Assembly (NCBI GenBank): GCA_902826055.1
Contig: CADEDJ010000004.1
Coordinates: forward strand, 47,621-111,620
Origin: an uncultured Nitrosomonas sp.
GTDB taxonomy: Bacteria > Pseudomonadota > Gammaproteobacteria > Burkholderiales > Nitrosomonadaceae
Reading direction: 5' to 3'
Length of the DNA stretch: 64,000 bases
Position 1 is the stretch's first letter; each line of letters begins with the position of its first letter. Below are positions 9,411-18,145 of this stretch, in pieces. Below the pieces are notes generated by a model, which had not been told where the DNA came from, did not search any database, and saw only the letters and a list, made by a program, of their open reading frames with translations. A program made the position numbers and the translations under genes.

Positions 9411-10154
9411 TCAATCCTCATCCCGTTTTATCAATCCTTGTGTAAGCTGCGTAAATATCATCTCCAGATTAGTCTCTTGTTGTTTCAACTCTGTTATCGC
9501 TTGGTCGAATACTACACTGCCCTTGCACATGATTTGCACTCTATCGCAAATGCTTTCAACTTCGGACAATATATGTGTTGACAAAATCACACTACTGGAA
9601 TTACCTAATTCTCTAATCAATTTACGAATTTCACGTATCTGATTAGGGTCCAGGCCCACGGTCGGCTCATCTAAAATAATGACATCCGGACTATGAATGA
9701 TAGCTTGTGCAATACCAACTCGTTGCTGAAAACCCTTTGACAATGTACCGATCAAATGCCTGCTGCGATCTTCCAAACCACATCTCTGCTTGATTCCATC
9801 TAATTTCTGACCAATTTCATATGTATCAATACGGTGCAACCTTGCCGCAAACACTAAATATTCGTCAACAGTCATATCTTGATAAAGCGGCGGAATCTCT
9901 GGTAAAAAACCTAAGTGCATCTTAGCTTCTTGTGGGTTACTTAGTAAGTCGATACCACAAACCTCAATACTACCGGCACTGGGAGCAAGATTACCTGTGA
10001 GCATGCGCATCGTTGTTGATTTGCCCGCTCCATTAGGCCCCAACAGCCCCAATACTTCACCTCGCTTTAATTCTAGATTAATATTACACACTGCAACATA
10101 ACTGCCATAATTGCGGCACACATTCTGCGCTAATATCGTTGTAGCACTTGTCAT
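9411..10154 (-). CDS. ABC transporter ATP-binding protein
   Basis: About 247 residues, or 258 if the ATG at 10187 is used. The later start fits the family better. Walker A is GPNGAGKST, the signature LSKGFQQRVGIAQA, and Walker B VIILDEPTVGLDP, followed by the switch His in ILSTHILSEVE. It is a GldA/NosF-type ATPase and the first gene of the unit ATPase-permease-GldG-like-DUF4340-mutM. The ligand is unknown. Confidence 0.9.
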   Translation of the reverse strand: MTSATTILAQNVCRNYGSYVAVCNINLELKRGEVLGLLGPNGAGKSTTMRMLTGNLAPSAGSIEVCGIDLLSNPQEAKMHLGFLPEIPPLYQDMTVDEYLVFAARLHRIDTYEIGQKLDGIKQRCGLEDRSRHLIGTLSKGFQQRVGIAQAIIHSPDVIILDEPTVGLDPNQIREIRKLIRELGNSSSVILSTHILSEVESICDRVQIMCKGSVVFDQAITELKQQETNLEMIFTQLTQGLIKRDED

Positions 10155-10452
10155 TGATTTTTTATCCTCATTATCCCAAACATACAAATGATTATCCGAA
10201 CTTACGCATAATCCTCAATAATATTCAATTGTTAATTTTAATCGATTTGGATTTGTGATTTATATGATATATATGTTGCAATTTAACAACACTTGGCCTG
10301 CTAAAACACAAACAAAAAAACTGATAATCGAACACGAATAGCCTTGAAGTAGTAAAATAGGCCAGGAAAAATATTTGAAGGTGGTGTAATTTTACACGTC
10401 TAACCTGTAGCAGAAATTTTAGAATCGCAGCTTTTATTAAAAGGATAACAGC

Positions 10453-11118
10453 ATGAAGAAAATATCAATCCCAAATCCCCTCATTGCAATGATCTTTGCA
10501 TCAGTATTTTTTTCTGGCGCAACATTGGCACAAATGTCACTTGTTGATCAAGACCTTACAATAAAGAAACCTGAGGCTTATGGTGTCGATGATCGTGGTG
10601 TAGTTACAAGAAACACAACTGGTCTATGTTGGCATACTGGATACTGGACTCCAGCTATGGCTATTCCAGAATGCGAACCCGATCTGGCCAAAAAAGTAGA
10701 AGTAGCAGCTCCTCCGCCACCGCCACCACCTGCTCCAGCACCTAAGAAAGTATCATTCTCGGCAGATGCGCTCTTTGATTTTGATAGTGCAAAATTAAAA
10801 CCAGGTGGACATGGCATACAAACTTTGAATGAATTTGCGGATGGAATTAAAGGTCTCCACTATGATCGTATTACTGTTGTAGGCCATGCCGATCGTATTG
10901 GTTCTGACAGCTATAACCATAAACTTTCTCATCGCCGCGCAGATGCCGTCAAAGCGCATTTGATTTCAAGAGGCATTGATCCCAACAAAATCATTGCTTC
11001 AGGAAAAGGCGAAACAGAACCTGTGACTGGCAATACTTGTCATGGTCATGGCAAAGCATTAAAAGAGTGCCTTGCACCTGATCGCCGCGTCGATATTGAT
11101 GTTGAAGGCATGAAATAA
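10453..11118 (+). CDS. OmpA-family outer membrane protein
   Basis: 221 residues. A signal peptide ends near ATLAQ (residues 1-26). It is followed by a short region with Cys58 and Cys73 in CWHTGYWTPAMAIPEC, a proline-rich linker (AAPPPPPPPAPAP) and a C-terminal OmpA-like peptidoglycan-binding domain (about 98-220: FDFDSAKLKPGG, VVGHADRIGSDSYNHKLSHRRA, DRRVDI). It lacks the N-terminal eight-stranded barrel of classical OmpA, so it probably anchors the envelope to peptidoglycan. An aaaagga Shine-Dalgarno sequence precedes the ATG. Confidence 0.9.
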   Translation: MKKISIPNPLIAMIFASVFFSGATLAQMSLVDQDLTIKKPEAYGVDDRGVVTRNTTGLCWHTGYWTPAMAIPECEPDLAKKVEVAAPPPPPPPAPAPKKVSFSADALFDFDSAKLKPGGHGIQTLNEFADGIKGLHYDRITVVGHADRIGSDSYNHKLSHRRADAVKAHLISRGIDPNKIIASGKGETEPVTGNTCHGHGKALKECLAPDRRVDIDVEGMK

Positions 11119-11137
11119 ATAATAGTTTTTTAATCTT

Positions 11138-11169
11138 AAAAAGCCCTGTAATGTTTACAGGGCTTTTTT
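11138..11169 (+). terminator. Rho-independent terminator after the OmpA-family gene
   Basis: Stem AAAAAGCCCTGTA / TACAGGGCTTTTT with loop ATGTT and a run of T. It ends only 16 bp before the next ATG, so the following hydrolase gene needs read-through or a promoter inside or just after the hairpin. Confidence 0.9.
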
Positions 11170-11184
11170 GTATTTTCTGTCATT

Positions 11185-12516
11185 ATGAATGATCGTATCA
11201 AGGCAGACACAATCATTGAAGCAAAATGGATCATTCCCGTTGAACCTGATAATGTTGCTTTAACTGACCATGCAATTGTCATCAGTAACGGAATTATCGA
11301 AGATATTCTCGCCATTCCGGAAGCCAAGCTCCGTTATCACTCGCAGCAAACAATTACATTAAATAATCATGCATTAATTCCTGGACTGATTAATCTGCAC
11401 ACTCATGCAGCTATGACACTTCTAAGAGGACTTGCTGATGACCTGCCACTCATGGAATGGCTTAATAATCACATTTGGCCGATTGAACGCCAACATGTTA
11501 ATGGCCAATTTGTATATGATGGAACCAAACTAGCTTGTGCTGAAATGATCAAGGGCGGCATTACTTGTTTTAATGACATGTATTTTTTCCCTGAGTCCGG
11601 CGTTGAAGCGATCATTGCTTCTGGAATGCGGGCTGCAATTGGCATAGTTGTCATTGATTTTCCCACCGCTTATGCAAGTGATACGGATGACTATCTCAAC
11701 AAAGGTCTAGCCTTGCGTGATCAATATCACCAGCACCCACTTCTATCGTTCTGCTTTGCACCACACGCGCCTTATACTGTCAGCGACGAAGCCTTTAATC
11801 GTATTCTGACGTATGCAGAGCAGCTCAATGCACCCATCCATATTCATTTACACGAATCTTCGGATGAAATTCGTATCAATCTCGAATCTACCGGCATGCG
11901 ACCCATTGAACGTTTACATCAACTTGGACTAGTGGGTCCCAATATGATTGCCGTGCATATGGTACACCTGACAGAACAAGAGATTAAACTCGTACATGAC
12001 TATGGCTGCAATATTGCACACTGCCCATCATCCAATCTGAAACTTGCGAATGGCTTTGCACCAATTCCATCATTTTTAAACCAAGGCATTAATGTCGGCC
12101 TCGGCACCGATGGCGCTGCCAGTAACAATCGCCTGGATATGTTCGAGGAGATGCGCCAGGCTGCATTACTTGCAAAAGCCACCGGTGGCATGGCCGACAT
12201 TCTGCCTGCCAATCAGACTTTGAAAATGGCTACTTTAAACAATGCTAATGCCCTGGGATTGGGTGATAAGATTGGCTCGTTGGCTATTGGCAAGGCTGCT
12301 GACATTACCGCAATTAGCTTCACGGATCTTGATCTAGCGCCTTGCTATAATCCAATTTCTCATTTAGTTTATACAGCAAGCCGAGAACACGTAAGTCATG
12401 TGTGGGTAAATGGTAAAATGTTGCTCCAGGAAAGAGAGTTAATCACGCTAAATCCGCTTGAACTGCAACACCGCTCAGAATTCTGGTATAAACGTATCAA
12501 AACGACATCAAAATAG
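11185..12516 (+). CDS. TRZ/ATZ-family amidohydrolase (MTA/SAH deaminase-like)
   Basis: 443-residue metal-dependent amidohydrolase. Metal ligands are visible in NLHTHAAMTLLRG (HxH, about residue 71), HIHLHESSDE, AVHMVHL and GLGTDGAASNN. The closest known functions are deamination of 5'-methylthioadenosine and S-adenosylhomocysteine (MtaD). The genomic pairing with ubiG, a SAM-dependent methyltransferase producing SAH, is common in betaproteobacteria and fits a SAH-removing role. The start follows the preceding terminator closely and has a weak ribosome site, so a slightly later start is possible. Confidence 0.85.
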   Translation: MNDRIKADTIIEAKWIIPVEPDNVALTDHAIVISNGIIEDILAIPEAKLRYHSQQTITLNNHALIPGLINLHTHAAMTLLRGLADDLPLMEWLNNHIWPIERQHVNGQFVYDGTKLACAEMIKGGITCFNDMYFFPESGVEAIIASGMRAAIGIVVIDFPTAYASDTDDYLNKGLALRDQYHQHPLLSFCFAPHAPYTVSDEAFNRILTYAEQLNAPIHIHLHESSDEIRINLESTGMRPIERLHQLGLVGPNMIAVHMVHLTEQEIKLVHDYGCNIAHCPSSNLKLANGFAPIPSFLNQGINVGLGTDGAASNNRLDMFEEMRQAALLAKATGGMADILPANQTLKMATLNNANALGLGDKIGSLAIGKAADITAISFTDLDLAPCYNPISHLVYTASREHVSHVWVNGKMLLQERELITLNPLELQHRSEFWYKRIKTTSK

Positions 12517-12540
12517 TGAGCATAAAAAGAAGGAACACAC

Positions 12541-13248
12541 ATGGAAAATGATGGCATCAATGCGGATCCGCTAGAACTCGAGAAATTCAGCCAACTTGCG
12601 CACCGCTGGTGGGATCCGAATAGCGAATTCAAACCCCTGCATGAAATTAATCCACTACGTCTCAATTACATTGCTGAACTGGCTGGCGGATTGGAAGGCA
12701 AAGCAGTATTGGATGTTGGTTGCGGCGGTGGTATTTTATCTGAAGGCATGGCATCCATAGGAGCTCATGTAACCGGTATTGACCTGAGCGACAGAGCACT
12801 TAAAGTTGCCAAACTGCATCTACTGGAAAGTGGATATCACGTTGATTACCGTAAGATTACCGTAGAATCCCTGGCGGCAGAACAACCACAACACTACGAT
12901 ATTGTTACGTGCATGGAAATGCTCGAACATGTACCCGACCCCATGAGCGTTATTCGTTCATGCGCTCAACTCGCCAAACCGAATGGATGGGTTTTCTTCT
13001 CAACCATTAACCGTAATCCGAAAGCTTATTTGTTTGCCATTATTGGTGCTGAATACATCTTAAAGCTATTACCGCGTGGCACACACGAATACGCTAAGTT
13101 TATTAAACCCTCGGAACTGGCGCGCATGGCCCGTAATGCAGGTCTCACACAGGAAAAATTGATCGGTATGACCTACAACCCAATTACAAAAGTCTATGCC
13201 CTGGGAGATGATACCGATGTTAACTACATTGTAGCTTATCGTTGCTGA
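12541..13248 (+). CDS. ubiG: Ubiquinone biosynthesis O-methyltransferase
   Basis: 235 residues, class I SAM methyltransferase. The SAM motif is [16 protein letters not shown]. UbiG-specific blocks include [20 protein letters not shown] near the N-terminus and the membrane-association region around [16 protein letters not shown]. It catalyses both O-methylations of the ubiquinone ring. It lies 24 bp after the amidohydrolase with a clear aaggaa ribosome site, and 20 bp before gph. Confidence 0.96.
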   Translation: MENDGINADPLELEKFSQLAHRWWDPNSEFKPLHEINPLRLNYIAELAGGLEGKAVLDVGCGGGILSEGMASIGAHVTGIDLSDRALKVAKLHLLESGYHVDYRKITVESLAAEQPQHYDIVTCMEMLEHVPDPMSVIRSCAQLAKPNGWVFFSTINRNPKAYLFAIIGAEYILKLLPRGTHEYAKFIKPSELARMARNAGLTQEKLIGMTYNPITKVYALGDDTDVNYIVAYRC

Positions 13249-13268
13249 ATCAGAATTAGGCTAAGTCA

Positions 13269-13916
13269 ATGATTAAAGCAGTCCTTTTCGACTTTGACGG
13301 AACACTCGCCGATACCGCGCCTGATCTTGGCCATGCTCTTAACCGGCAACGTACTGCACGCGGTTTGTCTGAATTATCCATCGCACAAATTCGTCCGCAA
13401 GCTTCCGCAGGTTCCCGAGGATTACTCGGATTAGGTTTCAATATTAAACCGGGTGATGACGGTTATGAATCAATGCGTGATGAATTCCTTGCTTTCTATA
13501 CACAGCGCCTGTGTCATGATACGTGCCTGTTTCCAGGTGTTGATGAACTGCTTGAGCAACTGGAAAAACGCAATCTTCCGTGGGGTATCGTGACTAACAA
13601 ACCCGCACGTTTCGCGCATCCATTGATCCAAAAGCTTGGCTTGGCACAGCGCGTAGCATGCATCATTTGTGGTGACGAAATCGCCAATACTAAGCCTCAC
13701 CCGGAGCCACTTCTAAGCGCCAGTAGCAAAATGGCCATCTCTCCTACTCACTGTATTTATCTCGGAGATGATATACGCGATGTACAGGCCAGCCTGGCAG
13801 CAGGCATGCAACCCATCGTGGCCCGCTACGGTTATCTAGGTAATGATCAACCGCCTGAAACTTGGGGCGCCCGATACCTAATCGACCACCCCAAAGAATT
13901 ACTGGCTTATTTATAA
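13269..13916 (+). CDS. gph: Phosphoglycolate phosphatase (HAD family)
   Basis: 215-residue HAD hydrolase. Motif I is LFDFDGTLADTAPDL (nucleophile D8, acid D10), motif II lies in GIVTNKP and motif III/IV in CGDEIANTKPHPEP and IYLGDDIRDV. The cap domain is of the phosphoglycolate phosphatase type. Phosphoglycolate arises from the Rubisco oxygenase reaction or DNA repair. The ubiG-gph order is common in proteobacteria and supports the call over other HAD phosphatases. Confidence 0.88.
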   Translation: MIKAVLFDFDGTLADTAPDLGHALNRQRTARGLSELSIAQIRPQASAGSRGLLGLGFNIKPGDDGYESMRDEFLAFYTQRLCHDTCLFPGVDELLEQLEKRNLPWGIVTNKPARFAHPLIQKLGLAQRVACIICGDEIANTKPHPEPLLSASSKMAISPTHCIYLGDDIRDVQASLAAGMQPIVARYGYLGNDQPPETWGARYLIDHPKELLAYL

Positions 13917-13971
13917 TCAAGCTTGGCAATTCTGTTACACTAGCTGATGCATAAGGCTTGAACTTTTTTAT

Positions 13972-14000
13972 TTGATTATCATCTTATGCACACCTATTAC
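13972..14000 (+). promoter_or_regulatory. Candidate ssrA promoter
   Basis: TTGATT (13972-13977), 17-base spacer, TATTAC (13995-14000), with the mature 5' end of tmRNA at 14008, about the distance expected for initiation at or near that base. Confidence 0.5.
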
Positions 14001-14007
14001 GAATACC

Positions 14008-14368
14008 GGGGACGATCTGGTTTCGACGTGGGTTGCAAAGCAGCGCAGGGCATACCGAGGATCAGATTACCTCGTAAATCCATCTGAAAACAATAGTCGC
14101 AAACGACGAAAACTACGCTTTAGCCGCTTAATTCGGCTAGCCTCTGCACCGGTGGGCCTCAACGCCGGGTCTGGCAACAGACAGCAGAGTCACTAACGAG
14201 GATCGCGTTCAGTAGGGTCACTTTACAGAACGTTAAACGTAAGGTGACTCGCTTGTCATCAGCCTGCCGGTTGGCGGTTGCCAGGTTAAAACAAATAATT
14301 TGGCTAAGTATGTAGAACTGTCTGTAGAGGGCTTGCGGACGCGGGTTCGATTCCCGCCGTCTCCACCA
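14008..14368 (+). ncRNA. ssrA: tmRNA (ssrA)
   Basis: Transfer-messenger RNA that rescues stalled ribosomes. The 5' end GGGGACGATCTGGTTTCGACG and the 3' T-arm and acceptor (GGTTCGATTCCCGCC ... GTCTCCACCA) pair into the tRNA-like domain, and the CCA is encoded. The tag reading frame runs 14099-14131 and encodes ANDENYALAA followed by TAA, the usual betaproteobacterial tag. The 3' end is a classical integration site. DNA of different composition begins immediately after it, and a degenerate copy of its last about 28 bases recurs at 25288-25314. Confidence 0.97.
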
Positions 14369-14373
14369 ATAAC

Positions 14374-14406
14374 AAAACCCCAACCGTTCTCGGTTGGGGT
14401 TTTTTC
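14374..14406 (+). terminator. Rho-independent terminator of ssrA
   Basis: 13-bp stem AAAACCCCAACCG / CGGTTGGGGTTTT with loop TTCT and a T run. It lies 6 bp after the tmRNA CCA. It ends up on the island side of the junction, so it was either brought by the island or the crossover lies upstream of it. Confidence 0.93.
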
Positions 14407-14669
14407 TTGCCCGATCGCACCGGTTCCCGCGTGTTGTTGGGGGTTCCTGCGAACACCTGCGGACTTCGCCAGCCACCCGAATCGCCCGCTCCAGGCCACA
14501 TTCCACTCTCTCCTGGCCATTCCTCGCTCCGACCTCGCTCCCCGAAAGTGGCCCGAAGTCCGCAAAGGCCGCAACGCAGACCCCTACAGATCAAAGACTT
14601 ACGCGCGGACGAATCAATCGGTTGGATTGCAGCATTGGATAGCAAAGGAAACTGCTTGTGTTGTGTTAT

Positions 14670-14695
14670 GTCGGTATATATTGACATCTACCGAC
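14670..14695 (+). promoter_or_regulatory. Inverted-repeat operator upstream of AbiEi-type antitoxin
   Basis: GTCGGTA (14670-14676) and TACCGAC (14689-14695) form a perfect 7-bp inverted repeat with a 12-base centre holding TATATTGACA, which looks like promoter elements. It ends 21 bp before the antitoxin start. AbiEi antitoxins are known to repress their own operon by binding inverted repeats, which this fits. Confidence 0.6.
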
Positions 14696-14716
14696 GTAAT
14701 GCAACATCATGGCGGC

Positions 14717-15316
14717 ATGGAAACTTCGCATCAGACCATTCTGAATCTCGCCGCCCAGCGCGGCCTGATACGCCCGCGCGACCTCGATGCGCTGGGGCTG
14801 CCCAGTGTCGCCCTCACTCGGCTGGTTCGGCAGGGCCTGCTCGTCCGTGTGGGTCGGGGTCTATATGCCCGTCCTGATCGCAGCGTATCCGAGCATGGCA
14901 CGCTGGCCGAGGTGGCACGCAAACACCCGCAAGCCATCGTCTGCCTGCTGTCGGCTCTGCGGGTGCACGACCTCACCACGCAGTCACCGTTCGAGGTCTG
15001 GCTCGCCATTCCCAACAAGGCTCGTGCGCCGAAGATGGATTACCCGCCGCTGCGCATCGTGCGCTTTTCTGGCCCCGCGCTGACCGATGGGATTGAAGAG
15101 CAACAGATCGATGGCGTGACCGTGCGCGTGACCAACATTGCTCGCACCGTGGCCGACTGCTTCAAGTTCCGCAACAAGATCGGCCTCGATGTGGCGATGG
15201 AAGCGCTGCAGGAAGCCTGGCGTGCCAAGCGCATGAGCATGGACGAACTCTGGCGCTATGCCACGCTGTGCCGCGTGGCCAATGTGATGCGCCCCTACAT
15301 GGAAAGCCTGTCATGA
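14717..15316 (+). CDS. AbiEi-family type IV antitoxin/transcriptional regulator
   Basis: About 199 residues from METSHQ; an ATG at 14699 is an alternative start. The N-terminal winged-helix domain (LNLAAQRGLIRPRDLDALGL, then LVRQGLLVRVGRGLYAR) and the AbiEi C-terminal domain (RTVADCFKFRNKIGLDVAMEAL) are intact. In complete systems AbiEi neutralises the nucleotidyltransferase toxin AbiEii, encoded directly downstream with overlapping start and stop. Here the overlapping ATG exists but leads to only 28 codons, so the antitoxin is an orphan. The region is GC-rich compared with the core genes and is the first gene of island A behind ssrA. Confidence 0.85.
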   Translation: METSHQTILNLAAQRGLIRPRDLDALGLPSVALTRLVRQGLLVRVGRGLYARPDRSVSEHGTLAEVARKHPQAIVCLLSALRVHDLTTQSPFEVWLAIPNKARAPKMDYPPLRIVRFSGPALTDGIEEQQIDGVTVRVTNIARTVADCFKFRNKIGLDVAMEALQEAWRAKRMSMDELWRYATLCRVANVMRPYMESLS

Positions 15317-15399
15317 ACCAGCGCATCACAATGCTCTCGGTGGACGCATGCGAGGCTCAGCAGGAAAAGTGCAGCCATCGAAGGATGAACAATGACTGA
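15313..15399 (+). pseudogene. Possible remnant of the AbiEii toxin start
   Basis: An ATG overlapping the antitoxin stop (ATGA at 15313-15316) is where AbiEii normally begins, but the frame stops after 28 codons. The sequence is too short to recognise. The placement alone suggests a deleted toxin gene replaced by the following nuclease gene. Confidence 0.3.
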
Positions 15400-17563
15400 A
15401 AAGCCCATGCGAACAGAGCGAGAGGTCTTTGCAGATCTGGCTGCGATTTGCTTCCAGCCTGGCTACGTGCACGCAATAGCCCACATATGCTTCCGTGACA
15501 ACGTGATTCTCCACGCAGGTGACATGAAGGAAGCCGATATGAGGAAGATGTTCTCTCCCTCGCGGCTCATCCGAACGGAGATCAATACCTTGCTCGGCTT
15601 GATGATCAAGGCCGATATCGACTGGACCTTGCCTGCACCGAGGACTCTGCAGGAATACATGGATGCAACGGAGAAACTCCTTGAGGAGTTACACCATTGT
15701 CTGTCTGGGGAATTTTGGTCCGGTCTAACCAAGGAAGCCGTGGAAGGTGGCTTCAACCCGTTTGAGCGGGGGGAGGTGTTGAGAGAACCGATTTTCTACA
15801 GCGGTGAAGCGGCCTACATCTTTCAGTACCTTGATCTGGCGACTCGTAAATACGCAGCCGATTCGAAATGGCTGCAAGCAAACCGCGGCTTTACCATCGA
15901 TCACGCCACACGTGTCGCGAAAGCAGTAGAGGGCGTCCATGCTGACCGCTTTGACTCAATTCGTGAGCGAATGCGAAAGCAGCATCCTGACGAGTGGACA
16001 ATGCTCCCTCTTTTCTCATTCACTGCCGATGAAATTGCAGCAAAGGCGAATCTTGCTACCGACATTGTGGAACGAGTGCTCGGGGCATTTGAACTGCCAT
16101 CAACAGAGCGCAATGAAGGATTCAACGCACTGCACGACTTCAACGTCATTACGGCCATGCCACTGCTGCGGATGCCAAGCGGAGAGTTCCTATCACTGCA
16201 GTCATACTCACTTGCCGAGGCGATATACGAAGCGCCCCATCATTGGATGTATCAGGACGAGGCATATCGTCCAACACTCTCGAAGAACCGTGGCGACTTC
16301 ACTGAAGATTTTGTAGCCGAGCGACTCGGCTTGGTCTTTGGGAAGGATCGTGTTCATTTGAATGTAGATATCTTCAGGACCAAGGCAACAAAGGTATCTG
16401 ATGTAGACGTGCTTGTCGTTTGGGGCAATCGGGTCATCATCGTTCAGGCAAAATCAAAGCGCCTCACGCTTGAGTCGAGAAAGGGAAATGATCAGGTTAT
16501 TCGCAGCGACTTCCAGAAGGCGGTACAGGTTGCCTATGACCAAGGTGCCGCTTGCGCTAAAAGCCTGATCGAGAAGGGATGCAGGCTCGTGGCCGCTGAT
16601 GGGCGCGAGGTCGTACTGCCGGATGAAATCAAGGAGATTTACATCTTCTGTGTCGTCAGTGATCACTACCCAGCTTTGAGCTTTCAGGCACGGCAATTCC
16701 TGAAGACAGAATCCATTGATCGGGTACAAGCGCCGTTGGTTATGGACGTGTTTGCTGTGGATGCCATGACCGAAATGCTTCAGTCGCCCCTGCAGCTTCT
16801 TAGCTATGTGAACCGACGGGCCAACTACGCTGAGCAACTCATGGCATCGCAGGAACTAACGATCCTTGGCTATCACCTGACGAAGAACCTGTGGGTGCAG
16901 TCTGACGTTAACCTGATGCATCTGTGCGATGACTTTTCGGCCGGGTTAGACATTGCGATGGCGGTGAGACGAGCTGGCGTGCAAGGGGCAGCCACACTCG
17001 ACGGCGTTCTGACTCGATTTGGGAAGACGACGGTTGGGCGAATAGTGAAAGAAATAGAAGCTCGACCAGACTCTGCAACTATTGATCTCGGCTTCCTGCT
17101 CCTAGCAATGAGCGAGCAGGCTGTGACGGAAATGAGTCGCGCTGTAGACAAACTGGCTGCTCGGACTCGTGCTGATGGCCAGGTGCATGACGTCACGTTT
17201 GGGTTTAAAGAAGGCTCAGGCATTACCTTCCACTGCACTGATGAGCCATCAAACGTAGCTGGCCCTCGACTGGAGTCATACTGCACGCTTCGTAAATACC
17301 GGGAGAAAGCTTCGCAGTGGTTTGGTCTCTGCATGACTTCAACGGGCCCAGACGTGCGATTCGGTGTCTCGCTGGTCTTCCCGTGGAATCAAGATGAGCG
17401 GATGGATGAGAAGACCAAAGATATGAAGGAGCCAGTTCCGATCGACCAGGCTCTTCAGACACTGATGACGGGACGAAACCGAGCGCGCAAGATTGGCCGT
17501 AACGACCCCTGTCCTTGCGGCAGCGGGCGCAAATACAAGAAATGCTGCCTTAACCTTCACTAA
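15392..17563 (+). CDS. Large protein with PD-(D/E)XK-like nuclease core and C-terminal SEC-C zinc motif
   Basis: 723 residues, no close named relative that I recognise. The middle part (about 298-375) reads as a NERD/Mrr-like PD-(D/E)XK core: GDFTEDFVAERLG (acidic helix, E305/E310), VSDVDVLVV (D337, D339) and IIVQAKSKR (Q352-A-K354), the usual D-x(n)-Q-x-K order. The last 22 residues form an SEC-C zinc motif (GRNDPCPCGSGRKYKKCC). The N-terminal 280 residues and the region 380-690 are unassigned. It lies in a GC-rich island between an orphan AbiEi and an AbiJ-like gene, so an anti-phage nuclease role is plausible but inferred. No translocation or phosphatase motif is present. The start shares bases with the vestigial toxin frame. 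Confidence 0.75.
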   Translation: MTEKPMRTEREVFADLAAICFQPGYVHAIAHICFRDNVILHAGDMKEADMRKMFSPSRLIRTEINTLLGLMIKADIDWTLPAPRTLQEYMDATEKLLEELHHCLSGEFWSGLTKEAVEGGFNPFERGEVLREPIFYSGEAAYIFQYLDLATRKYAADSKWLQANRGFTIDHATRVAKAVEGVHADRFDSIRERMRKQHPDEWTMLPLFSFTADEIAAKANLATDIVERVLGAFELPSTERNEGFNALHDFNVITAMPLLRMPSGEFLSLQSYSLAEAIYEAPHHWMYQDEAYRPTLSKNRGDFTEDFVAERLGLVFGKDRVHLNVDIFRTKATKVSDVDVLVVWGNRVIIVQAKSKRLTLESRKGNDQVIRSDFQKAVQVAYDQGAACAKSLIEKGCRLVAADGREVVLPDEIKEIYIFCVVSDHYPALSFQARQFLKTESIDRVQAPLVMDVFAVDAMTEMLQSPLQLLSYVNRRANYAEQLMASQELTILGYHLTKNLWVQSDVNLMHLCDDFSAGLDIAMAVRRAGVQGAATLDGVLTRFGKTTVGRIVKEIEARPDSATIDLGFLLLAMSEQAVTEMSRAVDKLAARTRADGQVHDVTFGFKEGSGITFHCTDEPSNVAGPRLESYCTLRKYREKASQWFGLCMTSTGPDVRFGVSLVFPWNQDERMDEKTKDMKEPVPIDQALQTLMTGRNRARKIGRNDPCPCGSGRKYKKCCLNLH

Positions 17564-17565
17564 GC

Positions 17566-17830
17566 TTAATTGCTCTCAACGCGCACAAGTCTTGCCCGCT
17601 GCTCATCCCACAGCGCCGGCGGATCGACCGCCAAATCGAACAATGTAATGTGGTTCGGCAGTGCGTCATCCAGGATGGCCGCCACAATATCGGGCGCCAG
17701 CGTCGTCAGGTTGACCATCCGGCTCACGTAGCTGTTGTCGATTCCTTCCCGCGCGGCTATTTCCTTCAGCGACTTCGCCTCGCCAGATTCCAGCATGGCC
17801 AGCCAGCGTCGGGTGCGTCTGCGCCGAGAA
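17566..17830 (-). pseudogene. 3' fragment of an HTH DNA-binding protein gene
   Basis: The readable part encodes RWLAMLESGEAKSLKEIAAR, then EGIDNSYVSRMVNLTTLAPD and a tail ending in LVRVESN, a helix-turn-helix domain like those at the end of recombinase-associated or element-borne regulators. Upstream the frame turns into low-complexity Arg/Ser and runs into an oppositely oriented gene, so the N-terminal part has been lost. It converges with the nuclease gene, with only 2 bp between the stops. Confidence 0.5.
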
Positions 17831-17831
17831 G

Positions 17832-18128
17832 ATGAGCGGCGACTACGAGGGGCCGAAACGGCGTGAGGCCAAGCTGCGCAACCGAGCAGCACGCCGGACC
17901 CGATGGCTGCAGCGCAAGTGGCGAGTGTCCGCCAAGGGGAACAGCTTCCTGAACGTCGATGGGCACAACCTCGGCGTCCACATGAACAAGTTCAAACGGT
18001 GGGGCTACCGGATCGGCAGCCGGTTCAGCACCAGGACCTACGCGACCAAGGACGAAGCCAAGCTGGCGCTGTTCGATGACTTCTGGGCCGCGACCCAGGA
18101 TGACGAGCGGCTGTGGGCCAGTGACTGA
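17832..18128 (+). CDS. Small basic protein of unknown function
   Basis: 98 residues, rich in Arg, Lys and Trp (AARRTRWLQRKW, GNSFLNVDGHNLGVHMNKFK, TRTYATKDEAKLALFDDFWA). I do not recognise a family. No signal peptide or membrane segment. It lies 17 bp upstream of the AbiJ-like gene in the same direction, so the two are probably co-transcribed. The start may lie further in, because the first 20 residues overlap the decayed opposite gene. Confidence 0.5.
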   Translation: MSGDYEGPKRREAKLRNRAARRTRWLQRKWRVSAKGNSFLNVDGHNLGVHMNKFKRWGYRIGSRFSTRTYATKDEAKLALFDDFWAATQDDERLWASD

Positions 18129-18145
18129 TCAGGAAAATAGATTCG

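Noticed and set aside
10188..10452. Possible riboswitch or small RNA between the ABC ATPase gene and the OmpA-family gene.
   Set aside because: AT-rich spacer between divergent genes; no conserved motif or strong hairpin recognised.
14300..14716. Long frame through the tmRNA 3' end and terminator leading into the AbiEi gene.
   Set aside because: The 5' 140 codons overlap ssrA and a hairpin and have no protein likeness; the true start is near 14717 (or 14699).
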